Origin: Siphonodentalium dalli
Lineage: Eukaryota; Mollusca; Scaphopoda; Gadilida; Siphonodentaliidae
Reading direction: 5' to 3'
Length of the DNA: 64,000 nt
NCBI GenBank assembly: GCA_032622095.1
Contig: CP136066.1
Span: 154,465,152 to 154,529,151, forward strand
In this document: positions 63,201 through 64,000 of the stretch, piece after piece
Numbering within the stretch: the stretch's first letter is position 1
Layout of the letters: the number at the start of each line of letters is the position of its first letter
Program-made: the position numbers and the translations under genes
Notes under the pieces: model-generated
What the model was told of the DNA's origin: nothing
Databases searched by the model: none
Seen by the model: the letters and a program-made list of their open reading frames with translations, nothing else

Positions 63201-63959
63201 CTGACTTCGTTTATCAACTTATATTGCAATATAATTCCGAGCATTCCAACGACATTGATCGGAAACCTCAGATTATTAGAAGAAGTAATATCAAAACAAA
63301 ATTCGTTGTTGTTCATCCATCAATTCAGAAAAATGAGATTAACCTGATCGTGTTCATTGAGGCTCGCCTGAATATGAAAAGCTGGCTACAAATGTGATCG
63401 CCATAGAAAAGCTGGCTACATTTGTGATCGATTTAAAAAGCTGGATACGAATGTGACCGCTGCCTTGTGACAATGACCCCATCAGCCATAGTACACCCAT
63501 GCCAGTCCTTCATGTATTTTCGCCATAATGGAAAAGCCCATCACGAAAAGAATACGTGTGGTCTGAGATTCTACAGAAATACGAAATACGCTGAATGATA
63601 AAGTCTCAGCCAGCTGAGCCTCCATATTTTGTCAGCCACGAACGTCACGACTGAGCCAGATAGCCAGCCACGAAATTGGTTGAGCCAGCTGTGAAAACTA
63701 TATGTCGTGGCTTCGGGGTCTAGTCTCTAGATCCACTACTCATCCTATCAACCACTTCCAAAAGCAACAGAAGTCAGAACACTATATAAAAAAAGAAATC
63801 AACGTCAAAATGCTACTCAGATACTCCGTATACATTACGAATTACTACAATTAGTGAATTACAAATTACAATGGCCCAATCACTGACTCAGTGAAGCTTA
63901 CCATCATCTAAATTGACACTACTACTTATCACGTCTGGCATTTTATTGTAAGATGCCAT
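14667..63959 (-). CDS. SLC30A6: Zinc transporter ZnT6 (SLC30A6), complete 13-exon gene
   Basis: I assembled this gene from 13 coding exons on the minus strand: 63959-63902, 55823-55783, 53820-53740, 50195-50111, 48175-48133, 38301-38236, 36513-36433, 35285-35250, 30870-30727, 28917-28798, 27974-27872, 23424-23308 and 15065-14667. All introns are GT-AG and all split codons agree. The product is 457 residues; human ZnT6 has 461. It has six hydrophobic segments (about 64-86, 89-110, 127-148, 165-184, 232-250, 257-279) and then a cytoplasmic domain (about 287-375) with EHFWTLSFGKL and DANEQ-like RDADEQMVLAH motifs. ZnT6 is known as the non-transporting partner of ZnT5 in the early secretory pathway, where the pair loads zinc into ectoenzymes such as alkaline phosphatase. 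As in human ZnT6, the cation-site histidines are missing: TM2 has L96...D100 and TM5 has Y254...D258. The loop after TM4 is serine-containing (AASSSSWLQEH), not histidine-rich. The identification rests on remembered family sequence, not a search, but agreement is continuous across every exon. Confidence 0.95.
15127..15441. mobile_element. TTAACCCTTTC-family MITE (copy 2)
   Basis: TTAA at both ends and the same internal TTATATATGCGAGTCTCCCA palindrome. It lies 62 nt upstream of the exon 13 acceptor. Confidence 0.75.
15947..21446. mobile_element. 5.5-kb element with ~850-bp TIRs and internal satellite
   Basis: The left arm (about 15947-16795) and right arm (about 20583-21446) are inverted copies, sharing CAGCGGCCAAA at the tips, CCCCTACCCACGGTAGAACA, GCTCCAAATGGCACGAAAAT and CATCGATGTTAATGCATG. 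Each arm is followed inward by a more diverged partial copy of itself (16795-17110; 19975-20580). The middle carries the tandem array at 17220-19700. No transposase frame is visible, so it would be non-autonomous. It sits in SLC30A6 intron 12. Confidence 0.8.
17220..19700. repeat. ~190-bp tandem satellite, about 13 diverged units
   Basis: Each unit carries GGATGGGTTGGTTCCCGAAA, GGCACTTTACAAAAAGCGGC, TGGCAAA, ACCCC(T)ACCC..TTTGAAGTCTTGAACACACC and CTATCAGGGAATATACA. The GGCACTTTACAAA anchor recurs at about 17253, 17450, 17640, 17840, 18040, 18195, 18375, 18577, 18760, 18940, 19125, 19320 and 19510. Spacing is about 185-200 bp. Short open frames here come from the array. Confidence 0.8.
21659..23096. 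mobile_element. CAGGGTTTCCGCC-ended element
   Basis: Terminal inverted repeats CAGGGTTTCCGCCA and TGGCGGAAACCCTG bound 1438 bp. The pentamer CACTA flanks both ends (21654-21658, 23097-23101) and may be the target duplication. The CAGGG start recalls hAT ends, but hAT duplications are normally 8 bp, so the class is open. It contains a large hairpin (22350-22412). Confidence 0.65.
22350..22412. other. Perfect 26-bp-stem hairpin
   Basis: The arms 22350-22375 and 22387-22412 are exact reverse complements around an 11-nt loop. Each contains CCAAACACAAACAACGGCG or its complement. It is GC-richer than its surroundings. Confidence 0.85.
23308..23424 (-). CDS. SLC30A6: SLC30A6 exon 12 (C-terminal domain)
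   Basis: Thirty-nine whole codons encode TTPSHMLGQLDKVLREASTL, then DGVLEFRQEHFWTLSFGKL, the first half of the conserved cytoplasmic domain. The acceptor is TTACAG and the donor GTGAGA. Confidence 0.95.
23425..24059. other. Intron 11 proximal part, degraded repeat
   Basis: 23640-23900 resembles the 12062-12985 core (AATTGACCAAATATTGAAGG, GGTTTCCATGATGG) but is diverged. Nothing coding is seen. Confidence 0.45.
24060..26645 (+). repeat. Cluster of GTGAGCTA-ended tandem-core elements
   Basis: Units of about 160 bp repeat AAAGAGTTATGGCCCTGGCT, CAACTATTTGACC, AACAAATCTGAAT and CCAAATATGAACCCATT. Three 3' ends are present near 24462, 25229 and 26645. Each has GGACGGACGG-type runs and then the hairpin CACCGGAGAC/GTCTCAGGTG before GAGCTAAAA. 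Ends of this form are typical of bivalve pearl-like elements, considered non-autonomous Helentrons. The stretch 25230-25570 is a degraded copy and 25570-26080 has no recognised structure beyond poly-T. Confidence 0.7.
26759..26826. repeat. Short imperfect palindrome
   Basis: GAAATGTTCAG...AATAAGTTCAACAAAGA pairs with TCTTTTGTTGAACTTATT...GAACATTTC. It is a 68-nt fold-back, possibly a MITE remnant; half of it recurs near 53975. Confidence 0.6.
26827..27763. other. Intron 11, repeat fragments
   Basis: 26870-27070 holds a diverged end of the 12062-type element (CATACCTCCCACAACTTTGC, then GGGCGCGAAGCGCCCGG hairpin at 27006). The rest is featureless. Confidence 0.45.
27764..27839. repeat. 76-bp palindrome
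   Basis: GAATTTGGTGAATAA and CGAGTGGTTTACA pair with TGTAAACCACTCG and TTATTCACCAAATTC around a short spacer. It lies 33 nt beyond the weak donor of exon 11. Confidence 0.7.
27872..27974 (-). CDS. SLC30A6: SLC30A6 exon 11 (pseudo-zinc site and TM6)
   Basis: This 103-nt exon begins with NYAAFDTFSAV, where Tyr254 takes the place of the usual histidine of H-x3-D, and ends with GTMFPMSVYTGKILLQ. The donor is GTCGGT, weaker than the others in this gene. Confidence 0.94.
27975..28797. other. Intron 10, degraded tandem-core repeat
   Basis: CATAAATCATTGGAT, ACCTGTGTTTTCTGATCTG and ACATAACTCC..TCAAA phrases repeat three times and match 6826 and 10300. An ACACAGACAGACAGT run follows at 28160. Confidence 0.5.
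28798..28917 (-). CDS. SLC30A6: SLC30A6 exon 10 (TM5 start)
   Basis: This 120-nt exon encodes LCHFLPGLSHLLLPRVNPLT and then the hydrophobic segment LIASASGFLVFVTQVLI. It matches the SLCGIIPGLS...LPRMNP region of vertebrate ZnT6. The acceptor is TGTAG and the donor GTAAGT. Confidence 0.94.
28965..29196. mobile_element. TTAACCCTTTC-family MITE (copy 3)
   Basis: It begins TTAACCCTTTCATGACTGGA and ends CATGAAAGGGTTAG, with the internal TTATATATGCGAG palindrome. It lies 48 nt upstream of the exon 10 acceptor. Confidence 0.75.
29591..29944. mobile_element. GCTGTTAAAATAGT MITE
   Basis: Inverted ends AAGGCACGGATGGCCTTCGT and GGCATCTGTGCCCTTTTT flank GCTGTTAAAATAGT in both orientations. A related half copy is at 21462-21620 (GGTATTGCTGTTAAAATAGT). 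Confidence 0.65.
30360..30690. mobile_element. Composite hairpin MITE (GAATGAGGTCCCC family), copy A
   Basis: It carries CTCATTCTGCTTAGGCCTCA at one side and a GAATGAGGTCCCCAGAGGGT...ACCCTCTGAGGACCTAATTC hairpin at the other. The left outer arm is incomplete. Confidence 0.65.
30727..30870 (-). CDS. SLC30A6: SLC30A6 exon 9 (TM4 and loop)
   Basis: This 144-nt exon encodes TM4 (GRLLIGSLFGFLVHMIVIYG) and the luminal/cytosolic loop with AASSSSWLQEHMTDISE. Transporting ZnTs have a His-rich loop here; ZnT6 has a Ser-rich one, as seen in this copy. Confidence 0.95.
31694..32590. repeat. Duplicated segment (copy 1) with nested insert
   Basis: It matches 36568-37230 over its length (AAGTATAATACATTTTTCCT, GGAGGAGGCA.GAGCAATAAA, CAGGTGGTGCCATCCAATTC, TCTTCTTCTT tract). 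It carries an extra ~230 bp at about 31800-32025 that creates a 46-bp perfect inverted repeat (31704-31750 against 31970-32016). Confidence 0.7.
32610..32846. repeat. TTAA-ended repeat, inverted partner of 38327-38575
   Basis: Shared phrases in opposite orientation include CAAACAGTGTATGATGTTCC, AACTGGAACTCAGAGA and TTTAGCGGCGAAGAGGTTAA. Confidence 0.65.
32847..33586. other. Intron 8 unique-looking stretch
   Basis: There is no open frame and no repeat match in the window. A GTGCACATGCCGAGGCATGT inverted repeat lies near 33478. Nothing else is recognised. Confidence 0.4.
33587..33738. mobile_element. CTCAGGTGCC-ended MITE (copy 1)
   Basis: CTCTCAGGTGCCAAATAATA at the left is inverted as TTATTAGGCC...GCACCTGAGAG at the right. 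A longer relative is at 54090-54418. Confidence 0.6.
33986..34363 (-). mobile_element. TTAA-bounded repeat (copy 2)
   Basis: Inverted copy of 10385-10760, bounded by TTAA at both ends. Internal GTTAGTTTATCGCCGATA and GAGTGGT.CGGTCGATTTGCTT are shared. Confidence 0.7.
35032..35225. repeat. Inverted partner of 31710-31902
   Basis: GCGACGGGAGGCGACCAAAA, ACAGGACATATATCCATATA and ACGAATCCACGGATGTACAG occur here reversed relative to 31700-31900. The two copies could be arms of one 3.5-kb fold-back or separate insertions. 34364-35031 in between has no recognised feature. Confidence 0.6.
35250..35285 (-). CDS. SLC30A6: SLC30A6 microexon 8
   Basis: This microexon is only 36 nt (TTTTCAG / GTAAGT). 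It encodes MERVFDQPEVF and two bases of the next Thr, matching the ERFLEQPEIHT stretch between TM3 and TM4. It would be missed by ORF-based prediction. Confidence 0.93.
35531..35790 (+). repeat. 3' end of HINE-like element
   Basis: It contains CAAAGATGGCTGCTGACGG, CCATCTAGAGGTCACCCCGA and the terminal TAGCTCAA...TTGAGCTAAAA hairpin. The 5' part is absent. Confidence 0.7.
36111..36393 (+). mobile_element. tRNA-derived SINE
   Basis: An A-box-like TGGCTCAGTTAG (36123-36134) and a B-box GGTTTGATTCC (36188-36198) are spaced as in tRNA genes. A ~200-bp body follows, ending CAATAAAAC and a (GTT)n tail. The sequence lacks a tRNA fold that I can complete, so I call a SINE head, not a tRNA gene. Confidence 0.65.
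36433..36513 (-). CDS. SLC30A6: SLC30A6 exon 7 (TM3)
   Basis: This 81-nt exon encodes YERFQVLAVFACTMLAQLGS and FFILKE, which is TM3. It corresponds to the FERLEVLAVFASTVLAQLGA signature of ZnT6. The acceptor is TTTTTAG and the donor GTAAAG. Confidence 0.95.
36568..37230. repeat. Duplicated segment (copy 2)
   Basis: Partner of 31694-32590 without the nested insert. Both end near CCCAATTTGTGGCACAGGGA. It starts 55 nt upstream of the exon 7 acceptor. Confidence 0.7.
37231..38235. other. Intron 6 with GC-rich patch
   Basis: 37258-37680 is clearly GC-richer than its surroundings, beginning with a C-run at 37268-37292. It looks like the remnant of a foreign element, possibly LINE or transposon coding sequence. 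No frame is convincing. 37681-38235 is AT-rich and empty. Confidence 0.4.
38236..38301 (-). CDS. SLC30A6: SLC30A6 exon 6
   Basis: This 66-nt exon encodes residues 104-124, completing TM2 (LLSCLLSLWV) and the basic loop KQKKPSPSFSFG. The loop is the family signature before TM3. The acceptor is TCTCTAG and the donor GTGAGT. A TTAA-ended repeat begins 26 nt upstream of the acceptor. Confidence 0.93.
38327..38575. repeat. TTAACCTCTTC-ended repeat next to exon 6
   Basis: It starts TTAACCTCTTCACTGCTAAA and is the inverted partner of 32610-32846. The TTAA lies 26 nt upstream of the exon 6 acceptor, inside the usual branch-point zone. Confidence 0.65.
38576..39584. other. Intron 5, G-run and unclassified sequence
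   Basis: A run of about 22 G lies at 38887-38908, then GGTACCCACC..CCC and its relatives. A similar C-run motif is at 46673-46690. No gene is seen. Confidence 0.4.
39585..39815. mobile_element. Composite hairpin MITE, copy B (degraded)
   Basis: CTGCAGAATAAG, GGTGAGTTTTGTGATGCTA, GTATCGCCAAATTCGCCCTC and similar phrases show the family, with more divergence than other copies. Confidence 0.6.
40077..40275 (+). repeat. Ngaro split repeat A1
   Basis: This is the left terminal copy, running from the ATAATG core to GCATCGCGCTC. It differs from A2 (45457-45656) by a single T in a T-run that I can see. It should contain the promoter, but no TATA box is evident. Confidence 0.9.
40471..41745 (+). CDS. 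gag: Ngaro Gag-like protein
   Basis: This 424-residue ORF starts at the first ATG of its frame (MVRTGSRGRARARSSRSS). The frame is open upstream to about 40282 without an ATG. Residues 1-170 are very rich in Arg and Ser, suggesting RNA binding. The C-terminus has a CCCH zinc finger of spacing C-x7-C-x4-C-x3-H (CFEFNAGRCSWPNCRFRH), followed by a Cys/His cluster HICHIC. Such fingers occur in Gag proteins of DIRS/Ngaro elements. The role is inferred to be RNA packaging. The ORF overlaps the pol ORF by 92 nt. Confidence 0.85.
   Translation: MVRTGSRGRARARSSRSSRQDASASSSRAGPASSDRVGPSSRGSASVSSVADSRVRGRGQHSRGRPARGSGRGRRASRGRVSNSRGRDPVRQPRRQPSRQSRRQASRRQDGSPRPKFPRYGSRSPSASPLSTRRRSSSDDSSTSLRRREDSRVASVIHRPNAPARDRTDPGNALFSFPSSLVSPWDAPLPIPTAADGYGSHVSRSIRDKIFRGDFINLDQLQEPAASIHTVDPHQLVVSASGRIRVAPSGHAAPITSVDSWTDAFLTFISVYLDVHPESSAQPLLRYLRTIRWAAAKCGGSAWQVYDTQFRLKWDGNTATPWETIDPNIWLLVMTPQVRQPPQPTPPPVRASGRADNFPTRPGRPSPVCFEFNAGRCSWPNCRFRHICHICSEPHAATAAHGQDFRRSARGGRQQRLPARPFRR
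41654..43327 (+). CDS. pol: Ngaro reverse transcriptase / RNase H
   Basis: This 557-residue ORF starts at the ATG at 41654; the frame is open back to 41519. Reverse transcriptase motifs are in order: RLIHHLSYPAGQSLND, motif A ARGDLEAAYRNL (D176), motif B LPFGCSVSCATF and motif C YCDDF (D244, D245). The RNase H domain keeps all four acidic residues: TDACGG (D409), LEMFP (E448), HCDN (D473) and NALADSLSR (D523). The Y-C-D-D box and the RNase H directly after RT, with no integrase, are typical of DIRS-order elements. It makes the element cDNA from RNA. It overlaps Gag at the 5' end and the recombinase frame at the 3' end. Confidence 0.93.
   Translation: MPQPLPMDKTFAAQPAAVASSVYQLAPSAVNLDYLCWWLGRYPRHQVARELRFGFTHGFPLHYTGPRLPTDAPNLKSARDRPEVVRDKILKEVRLGRIAGPFCARPIPTLRVSPLGLVPKHEPDSFRLIHHLSYPAGQSLNDHIPREFTTVTYTSFDAAVATIQSLGAGTLLARGDLEAAYRNLRIYPGDFDQLGFKLDDMYYFDKCLPFGCSVSCATFEKFSTFLEWVVKQRSGNPHILHYCDDFLFCGPPATSQASDSLDMFHRVCSDLGVPIAHEKTVSPTSKLCYLGLELDTLANAVRLPAEKLTAIQSKISMALRCRKISVRELQSLIGSLQFACKAIRPGRPFCRRLIDALQGFSKPHHKIRINSGMRADLATWLQFFTSFNGIYLFPSATWLHDTDINFHTDACGGQSGGFGAYFNGLWAFGKWPLPWHALGLTRNMGVLEMFPVLVAISVWGRRLRNHRLHLHCDNITVVRAINDQTSKCKPLMALLRQLVLLLLSHNISLRASWIASRDNALADSLSRFQMKRFRRLAPSAARTPTPFPRCLWTCVDM
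43222..44211 (+). CDS. Ngaro tyrosine recombinase
   Basis: The frame opens after a TGA at 43219 and overlaps the end of pol. It has no ATG before the conserved domain; the first in-frame GTG is at 43300. Catalytic residues are complete: Arg in GLFRVGEL, Lys in RHSKTNQ, H-x-x-R in PHSFRSGG, Trp in HRGRW and the nucleophile Tyr in CRRYLH near the C-terminus. The N-terminal SAM-like core-binding part is seen at TYRTAIRAYLDFAHQ. In Ngaro/DIRS elements this enzyme integrates circular cDNA by site-specific recombination in place of a DDE integrase. The lack of an ATG suggests frameshifting from pol or reinitiation. Confidence 0.92.
   Translation, partial: QPLSFPDETFPSTGAVRRPNANTISQVPVDLRRHVTLLLTSSRAPKTHRTYRTAIRAYLDFAHQHHLAVSWPLPEHAIVGFIAGLHRSQHSASTISTYLAAIGRQHRLRGMRDPTSTYLIRQLLTGVRRLTPSSSRPAPVTIPLLRTLLRVLPRICSSPHEVALFTSAFTMAFFGLFRVGELAAVSKADFGHAIFLRDVSLCGSAIDVWLRHSKTNQCGPPAHVRIPCLPTDPHICPLRAATTFLAIRGSRSGLFLSHQAQTPLTVAQFRAVLHQALRTSGSRQYITPHSFRSGGATYLADLGTPYHAIQHRGRWRSDVCRRYLHSTSA
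44141..44824 (+). CDS. Ngaro SGNH-family hydrolase ORF
   Basis: The ORF is 227 residues from the ATG at 44141, or shorter from 44174. It overlaps the recombinase end in another frame. The signature blocks are complete: VLGSSHVYWA (nucleophile Ser region), IIQLGSNDIT (Gly and Asn) and SDGIHLSPVGND (catalytic Asp-x-x-His). Its length suits a single GDSL/SGNH fold of about 190-200 residues. Such hydrolases are known in Ngaro elements and some LINEs. Substrate and role in transposition are not established. It could act as an esterase on lipids or on acetylated substrates; that is inference. Confidence 0.88.
   Translation: MPSNTGVVGGLMFVVDTSTQHLLSLVSVAIIWVLGSSHVYWAHQRAVRRPVGQHLQLSSRGASVRWIGTRGMLWSDFHATFDRELAACPQSRHPTHIIIQLGSNDITAGGYRDLRASVKRELSYVQETLPDCTLIWSHVFPRRYWHNAHRPSIGARQRRDFNQRMLGFVLHHGGRGIKHPDICASDKGMYRSDGIHLSPVGNDIYLNSLQGALETFLASDTMVFPVV
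45058..45462 (+). repeat. Ngaro split repeat B1
   Basis: This 405-bp repeat looks base-for-base identical to B2 by eye. It includes an ATTAAA hexamer at 45348, a plausible polyadenylation signal, and a small CAGAGC/GCTCTG hairpin at 45279-45294. Confidence 0.9.
45457..45656 (+). repeat. Ngaro split repeat A2
   Basis: This internal copy of A1 shares the ATAATG junction with the end of B1. A 227-bp segment with no second copy in the element (45657-45883) separates it from B2. Confidence 0.9.
45884..46288 (+). repeat. Ngaro split repeat B2
   Basis: This is the right terminal copy of B, ending GATCACATAATG and abutting host sequence AGTAAATATT. Its ATTAAA is at 46174. Confidence 0.9.
46289..46864. 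other. Intron 5 right of Ngaro
   Basis: A 95-codon minus-strand frame (46348-46635) has no recognised motif. A C-run at 46673-46690 follows. I see nothing else. Confidence 0.4.
46865..47950. mobile_element. TTAACTCTTTCATCAC-ended element
   Basis: A 16-bp inverted repeat TTAACTCTTTCATCAC lies at both ends, with TTAA duplications, over 1086 bp. The right end holds two copies of CCGCTACAGCGG.CTGCCGTG. There is no coding frame, so it is probably a non-autonomous TTAA-targeting element. Confidence 0.65.
48133..48175 (-). CDS. SLC30A6: SLC30A6 exon 5 (TM2)
   Basis: This 43-nt exon encodes LLAYTYLTVFDIL of TM2. The pattern L-T-V-F-D replaces the H-x3-D zinc motif of transporting ZnTs and equals the LTIFD of vertebrate ZnT6. 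Intron 5, which follows it, is 9.8 kb and contains the Ngaro element. Confidence 0.93.
48650..49152. mobile_element. Fold-back element with 7-bp target duplication
   Basis: Arms of about 200 bp (GTAGATCATGTCATGAATCT against AGATTCATGGCATGATCTAC) surround a short spacer. ATTTAAG flanks both sides (48643-48649, 49153-49159). Confidence 0.75.
49269..49462. mobile_element. Fold-back MITE, TA-CAGT ends (copy 2)
   Basis: The same palindrome as 9721 and 56021 (GGATTTAGTCGGAAATATGG in both arms). The left tip is mutated from CAGTAATG to CATTAATG. Confidence 0.8.
49697..50095. mobile_element. Composite hairpin MITE, copy C
   Basis: Outer inverted arms TAGGCCTGATAATATGGTGC and GCGGCACCATATATTCCGGC enclose GAGGTCCCAGAAGGTGAATT hairpins. 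It ends 16 nt from the exon 4 donor. Confidence 0.7.
50111..50195 (-). CDS. SLC30A6: SLC30A6 exon 4 (TM1)
   Basis: This 85-nt exon encodes residues 61-88 and the first base of 89. It holds TM1 (ILYFLCFNLISTFILL) followed by CHSTNSM, which matches the WCSSTNS loop of vertebrate ZnT6. The acceptor is TTTACAG and the donor GTAAGA. A hairpin MITE ends about 16 nt beyond the donor. Confidence 0.92.
50336..51444. mobile_element. TTAACCCTTTCAGTGCCAAG-ended element
   Basis: Inverted ends of about 38 bp (TTAACCCTTTCAGTGCCAAG...) bound 1109 bp with TTAA duplications. It contains a poly-A of about 33 nt at 51232-51264 and no coding frame. It begins 141 nt upstream of the exon 4 acceptor. Confidence 0.8.
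51931..52365. mobile_element. Composite hairpin MITE, copy D (best preserved)
   Basis: Outer inverted repeat CAAATAGCGTGTCTGTCATT at both ends. Each arm is itself a hairpin of GAATGAGGTCACCAGAGGGT and its complement, joined by GCTAGCATCACTAAATTC. Hairpins are thus nested within inverted repeats. Confidence 0.8.
52425..52610. mobile_element. TTAACCCTTTC-family MITE (copy 4, truncated)
   Basis: It starts TTAACCCTTTCATGACAGGA and has the perfect inner palindrome around CTCCCATAGGGAG. The right end is lost. Confidence 0.7.
52855..53280. mobile_element. Composite hairpin MITE, copy E
   Basis: Outer arms GGCCTCAATATATGGTGTGG and CAGCACCATATTTTGAGGCC, with the two GAATGAGGTC hairpins inside. Confidence 0.75.
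53419..53672. mobile_element. TTAACCCTTTC-family MITE (copy 5)
   Basis: TTAA-bounded 254 bp with CATGACTGGCGCTTCC left and CCTGTCATGAAAGGGTTAA right. It lies 68 nt past the exon 3 donor. Confidence 0.8.
53740..53820 (-). CDS. SLC30A6: SLC30A6 exon 3
   Basis: Twenty-seven whole codons (residues 34-60) cover the amphipathic stretch before TM1 (GYLWKEIITVLRTSE). This corresponds to the FGKLLREFRLV region of vertebrate ZnT6. The acceptor is TTTTAG and the donor GTATGT. A TTAA-flanked MITE starts 68 nt past the donor. Confidence 0.88.
54090..54418. mobile_element. CTCAGGTGCC-ended MITE (copy 2)
   Basis: CTCAGATACCTAATAATAGT at the left is inverted at TTATTATTAGGCC...GCACCTGAGAG. It is related to 33587-33738 but longer. 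Confidence 0.6.
54487..54645. mobile_element. TTAACCCTTTC-family MITE (copy 6, degraded)
   Basis: It starts TTAACCCTTTCGTGATGGGA; the inner palindrome is shortened and the right end eroded. Confidence 0.6.
55200..55508. repeat. Spaced direct repeat
   Basis: About 90 bp at 55200-55290 (GGACATGCCGAACTAAAGT, GAAATGTTTACACACAATGC, ATACATGTATGTGTTCTCAA) recurs almost unchanged at 55418-55508. Confidence 0.75.
55783..55823 (-). CDS. SLC30A6: SLC30A6 exon 2
   Basis: This 41-nt exon encodes residues 20 (split) to 33 (GHNIEDSGSRSTV). It has a CTCAG acceptor and a GTGAGT donor. The N-terminal cytoplasmic tail is poorly conserved, so the call rests on splice sites and on phase agreement with exons 1 and 3. 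Confidence 0.8.
56021..56236. mobile_element. Fold-back MITE, TA-CAGT ends (copy 3, full palindrome)
   Basis: Almost perfect 216-bp palindrome centred on GAAAGCTCTCGCCGAGAGCT. Tips read TACAGTAATGCTCTAATTAA and the complement. It is the best copy of the family at 9721 and 49269. Confidence 0.85.
56627..57956 (+). mobile_element. HINE-like element, right end lost
   Basis: 5' end GAAAGTGTCAATGACACTGT-AGCTCAACTT, then diverged units (ATCCAAGATGGCTACTGGCA, CTCCCATCTAGAGGT). The array stops near 57956 and unrelated sequence with three GGGTGCCG repeats (58090-58155) follows to about 58510. Confidence 0.65.
58510..59936 (+). mobile_element. HINE-like arrays, two adjoining copies
   Basis: 58510-58830 is array only. 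A new 5' end (GAAAGTGTCAATGACACTGT) begins at 58849 and is followed by about six units. The 3' hairpin is missing; the array is cut where the minisatellite region begins. Confidence 0.7.
59981..60372. repeat. Palindromic GAGATATCTC minisatellite
   Basis: About 15 copies of GGAGATATCTCCAAAT or AGAGATATCTCTAAAT at roughly 20-bp spacing, each a self-complementary core. There is a short interruption at about 60230-60290. Confidence 0.85.
60373..61136. other. Intron 1 stretch with GC-rich coding-like patch
   Basis: 60825-61060 is GC-rich within AT-rich DNA, with an open plus-strand frame (60785-61054) rich in Asp, Pro and Val (DSDVTPDVPATVDVEMASPP). I do not recognise it. It may be a remnant of retroelement coding sequence. 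Confidence 0.4.
61137..62388 (+). mobile_element. HINE/pearl-like element, full length
   Basis: 5' end GAAAGTGTCAATGACACTGT-AGCTCAACT; about six ~185-bp units alternating the phrases GGATTTAGTCATGCAAAGAG and CAATGGATTGAATTTTGAAA; a GACGGACACACGGACGACGG run; and the 3' hairpin TAGCTCAAACTTA/TAAGTTGAGCTA. It defines the family for 5277, 8430, 35531, 56627 and 58849. Confidence 0.8.
62389..63043. other. Intron 1, nothing recognised
   Basis: Open frames at 62433-62734 have no motif; CCAGCCATATT repeats three times near 62551-62585. No other structure is seen. Confidence 0.4.
63044..63486. mobile_element. Mutator-like MITE with 9-bp target duplication
   Basis: The duplication CATAGTACA lies at 63035-63043 and 63487-63495. 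Inverted repeats of about 82 bp begin GCCGATGGGGTCATTGTCAC and contain GATCACAAATGTAGCCAG; the right arm has an extra copy of that motif. A 9-bp duplication with long TIRs starting in G fits MULEs. The 89-codon frame inside (63128-63397) has no transposase motif. Confidence 0.75.
63487..63901. other. Intron 1 start, nothing recognised
   Basis: CAGCCACGAA and GAGCCAG phrases repeat around 63605-63690. No regulatory site can be named. Confidence 0.4.
63902..63959 (-). CDS. SLC30A6: SLC30A6 coding exon 1 (start codon)
   Basis: This exon encodes residues 1-19 (MASYNKMPDV...) and the first base of codon 20, then a GTAAGC donor. The ATG at 63959-63957 sits in a favourable AAAGATGG context. An in-frame TAG lies 9 bases upstream, which supports this start if no further intron interrupts the leader. 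Confidence 0.85.
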
Positions 63960-64000
63960 CTTTGACTAATTGTCGACGTCTTGTTTGTGCAAGTGATCAA
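63960..64000 (-). other. SLC30A6: SLC30A6 5' leader fragment
   Basis: Only 41 nt of sequence precede the start codon before the window ends. It carries the in-frame TAG noted under exon 1. No promoter element can be judged. Confidence 0.6.

Noticed and set aside
63128-63397. 89-codon plus-strand frame inside the Mutator-like MITE as a gene
   Set aside because: No motif, and it runs into the TIR sequence; it is best explained by chance in a non-autonomous element.

Overview
The window reads as AT-rich, repeat-dense nuclear DNA of a marine invertebrate. A lophotrochozoan (mollusc or brachiopod type) is the most likely host. The evidence is one split metazoan gene with GT-AG introns, many fold-back MITEs, tRNA-SINE-like sequence, and several families of tandem-core elements ending in hairpins such as GGTGAGCTA, which resemble the pearl/HINE elements known from bivalves. 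There are no bacterial operons.

The only host gene I can support is SLC30A6 (zinc transporter ZnT6) on the minus strand. Thirteen coding exons run from the ATG at 63959 to the stop at 14667. Each internal exon has AG/GT borders, and every split codon joins in phase. The sum is 1374 nt, or 457 residues, close to the 461 of human ZnT6. The gene covers 49.3 kb, and almost all of its 12 introns is transposon-derived. Bases 1-14666 are 3' UTR and 3' flank, also repeat-filled.

The best-preserved mobile element is a complete Ngaro-type tyrosine-recombinase retrotransposon at 40077-46288. It lies in intron 5, antisense to the host gene. It has A1-[gag, RT/RNase H, tyrosine recombinase, SGNH hydrolase]-B1-A2-B2 split direct repeats. 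All recognisable catalytic residues are present and the repeat copies are nearly identical, so the insertion is young and possibly active.

Layout by region: 1-1735 tandem array ending in (GACA)n; 2389-5275 DNA element with 435-bp TIRs around a decayed zinc-finger gene; 5277-6778 antisense HINE-like element; 8430-9020 related array; 9721-14537 several MITEs and a 178-bp array; 14667-15065 last SLC30A6 exon; 15947-21446 giant-TIR element carrying about 13 copies of a ~190-bp repeat; 21659-23096 TIR element with a 63-nt hairpin; 23308-38301 SLC30A6 exons 12-6 among MITEs, tandem arrays and duplicated repeats; 40077-46288 Ngaro; 46865-55823 exons 5-2 among TTAA MITEs and composite hairpin MITEs; 56021-62388 HINE-like arrays and a palindromic minisatellite; 63044-63486 Mutator-like MITE; 63902-63959 first coding exon.
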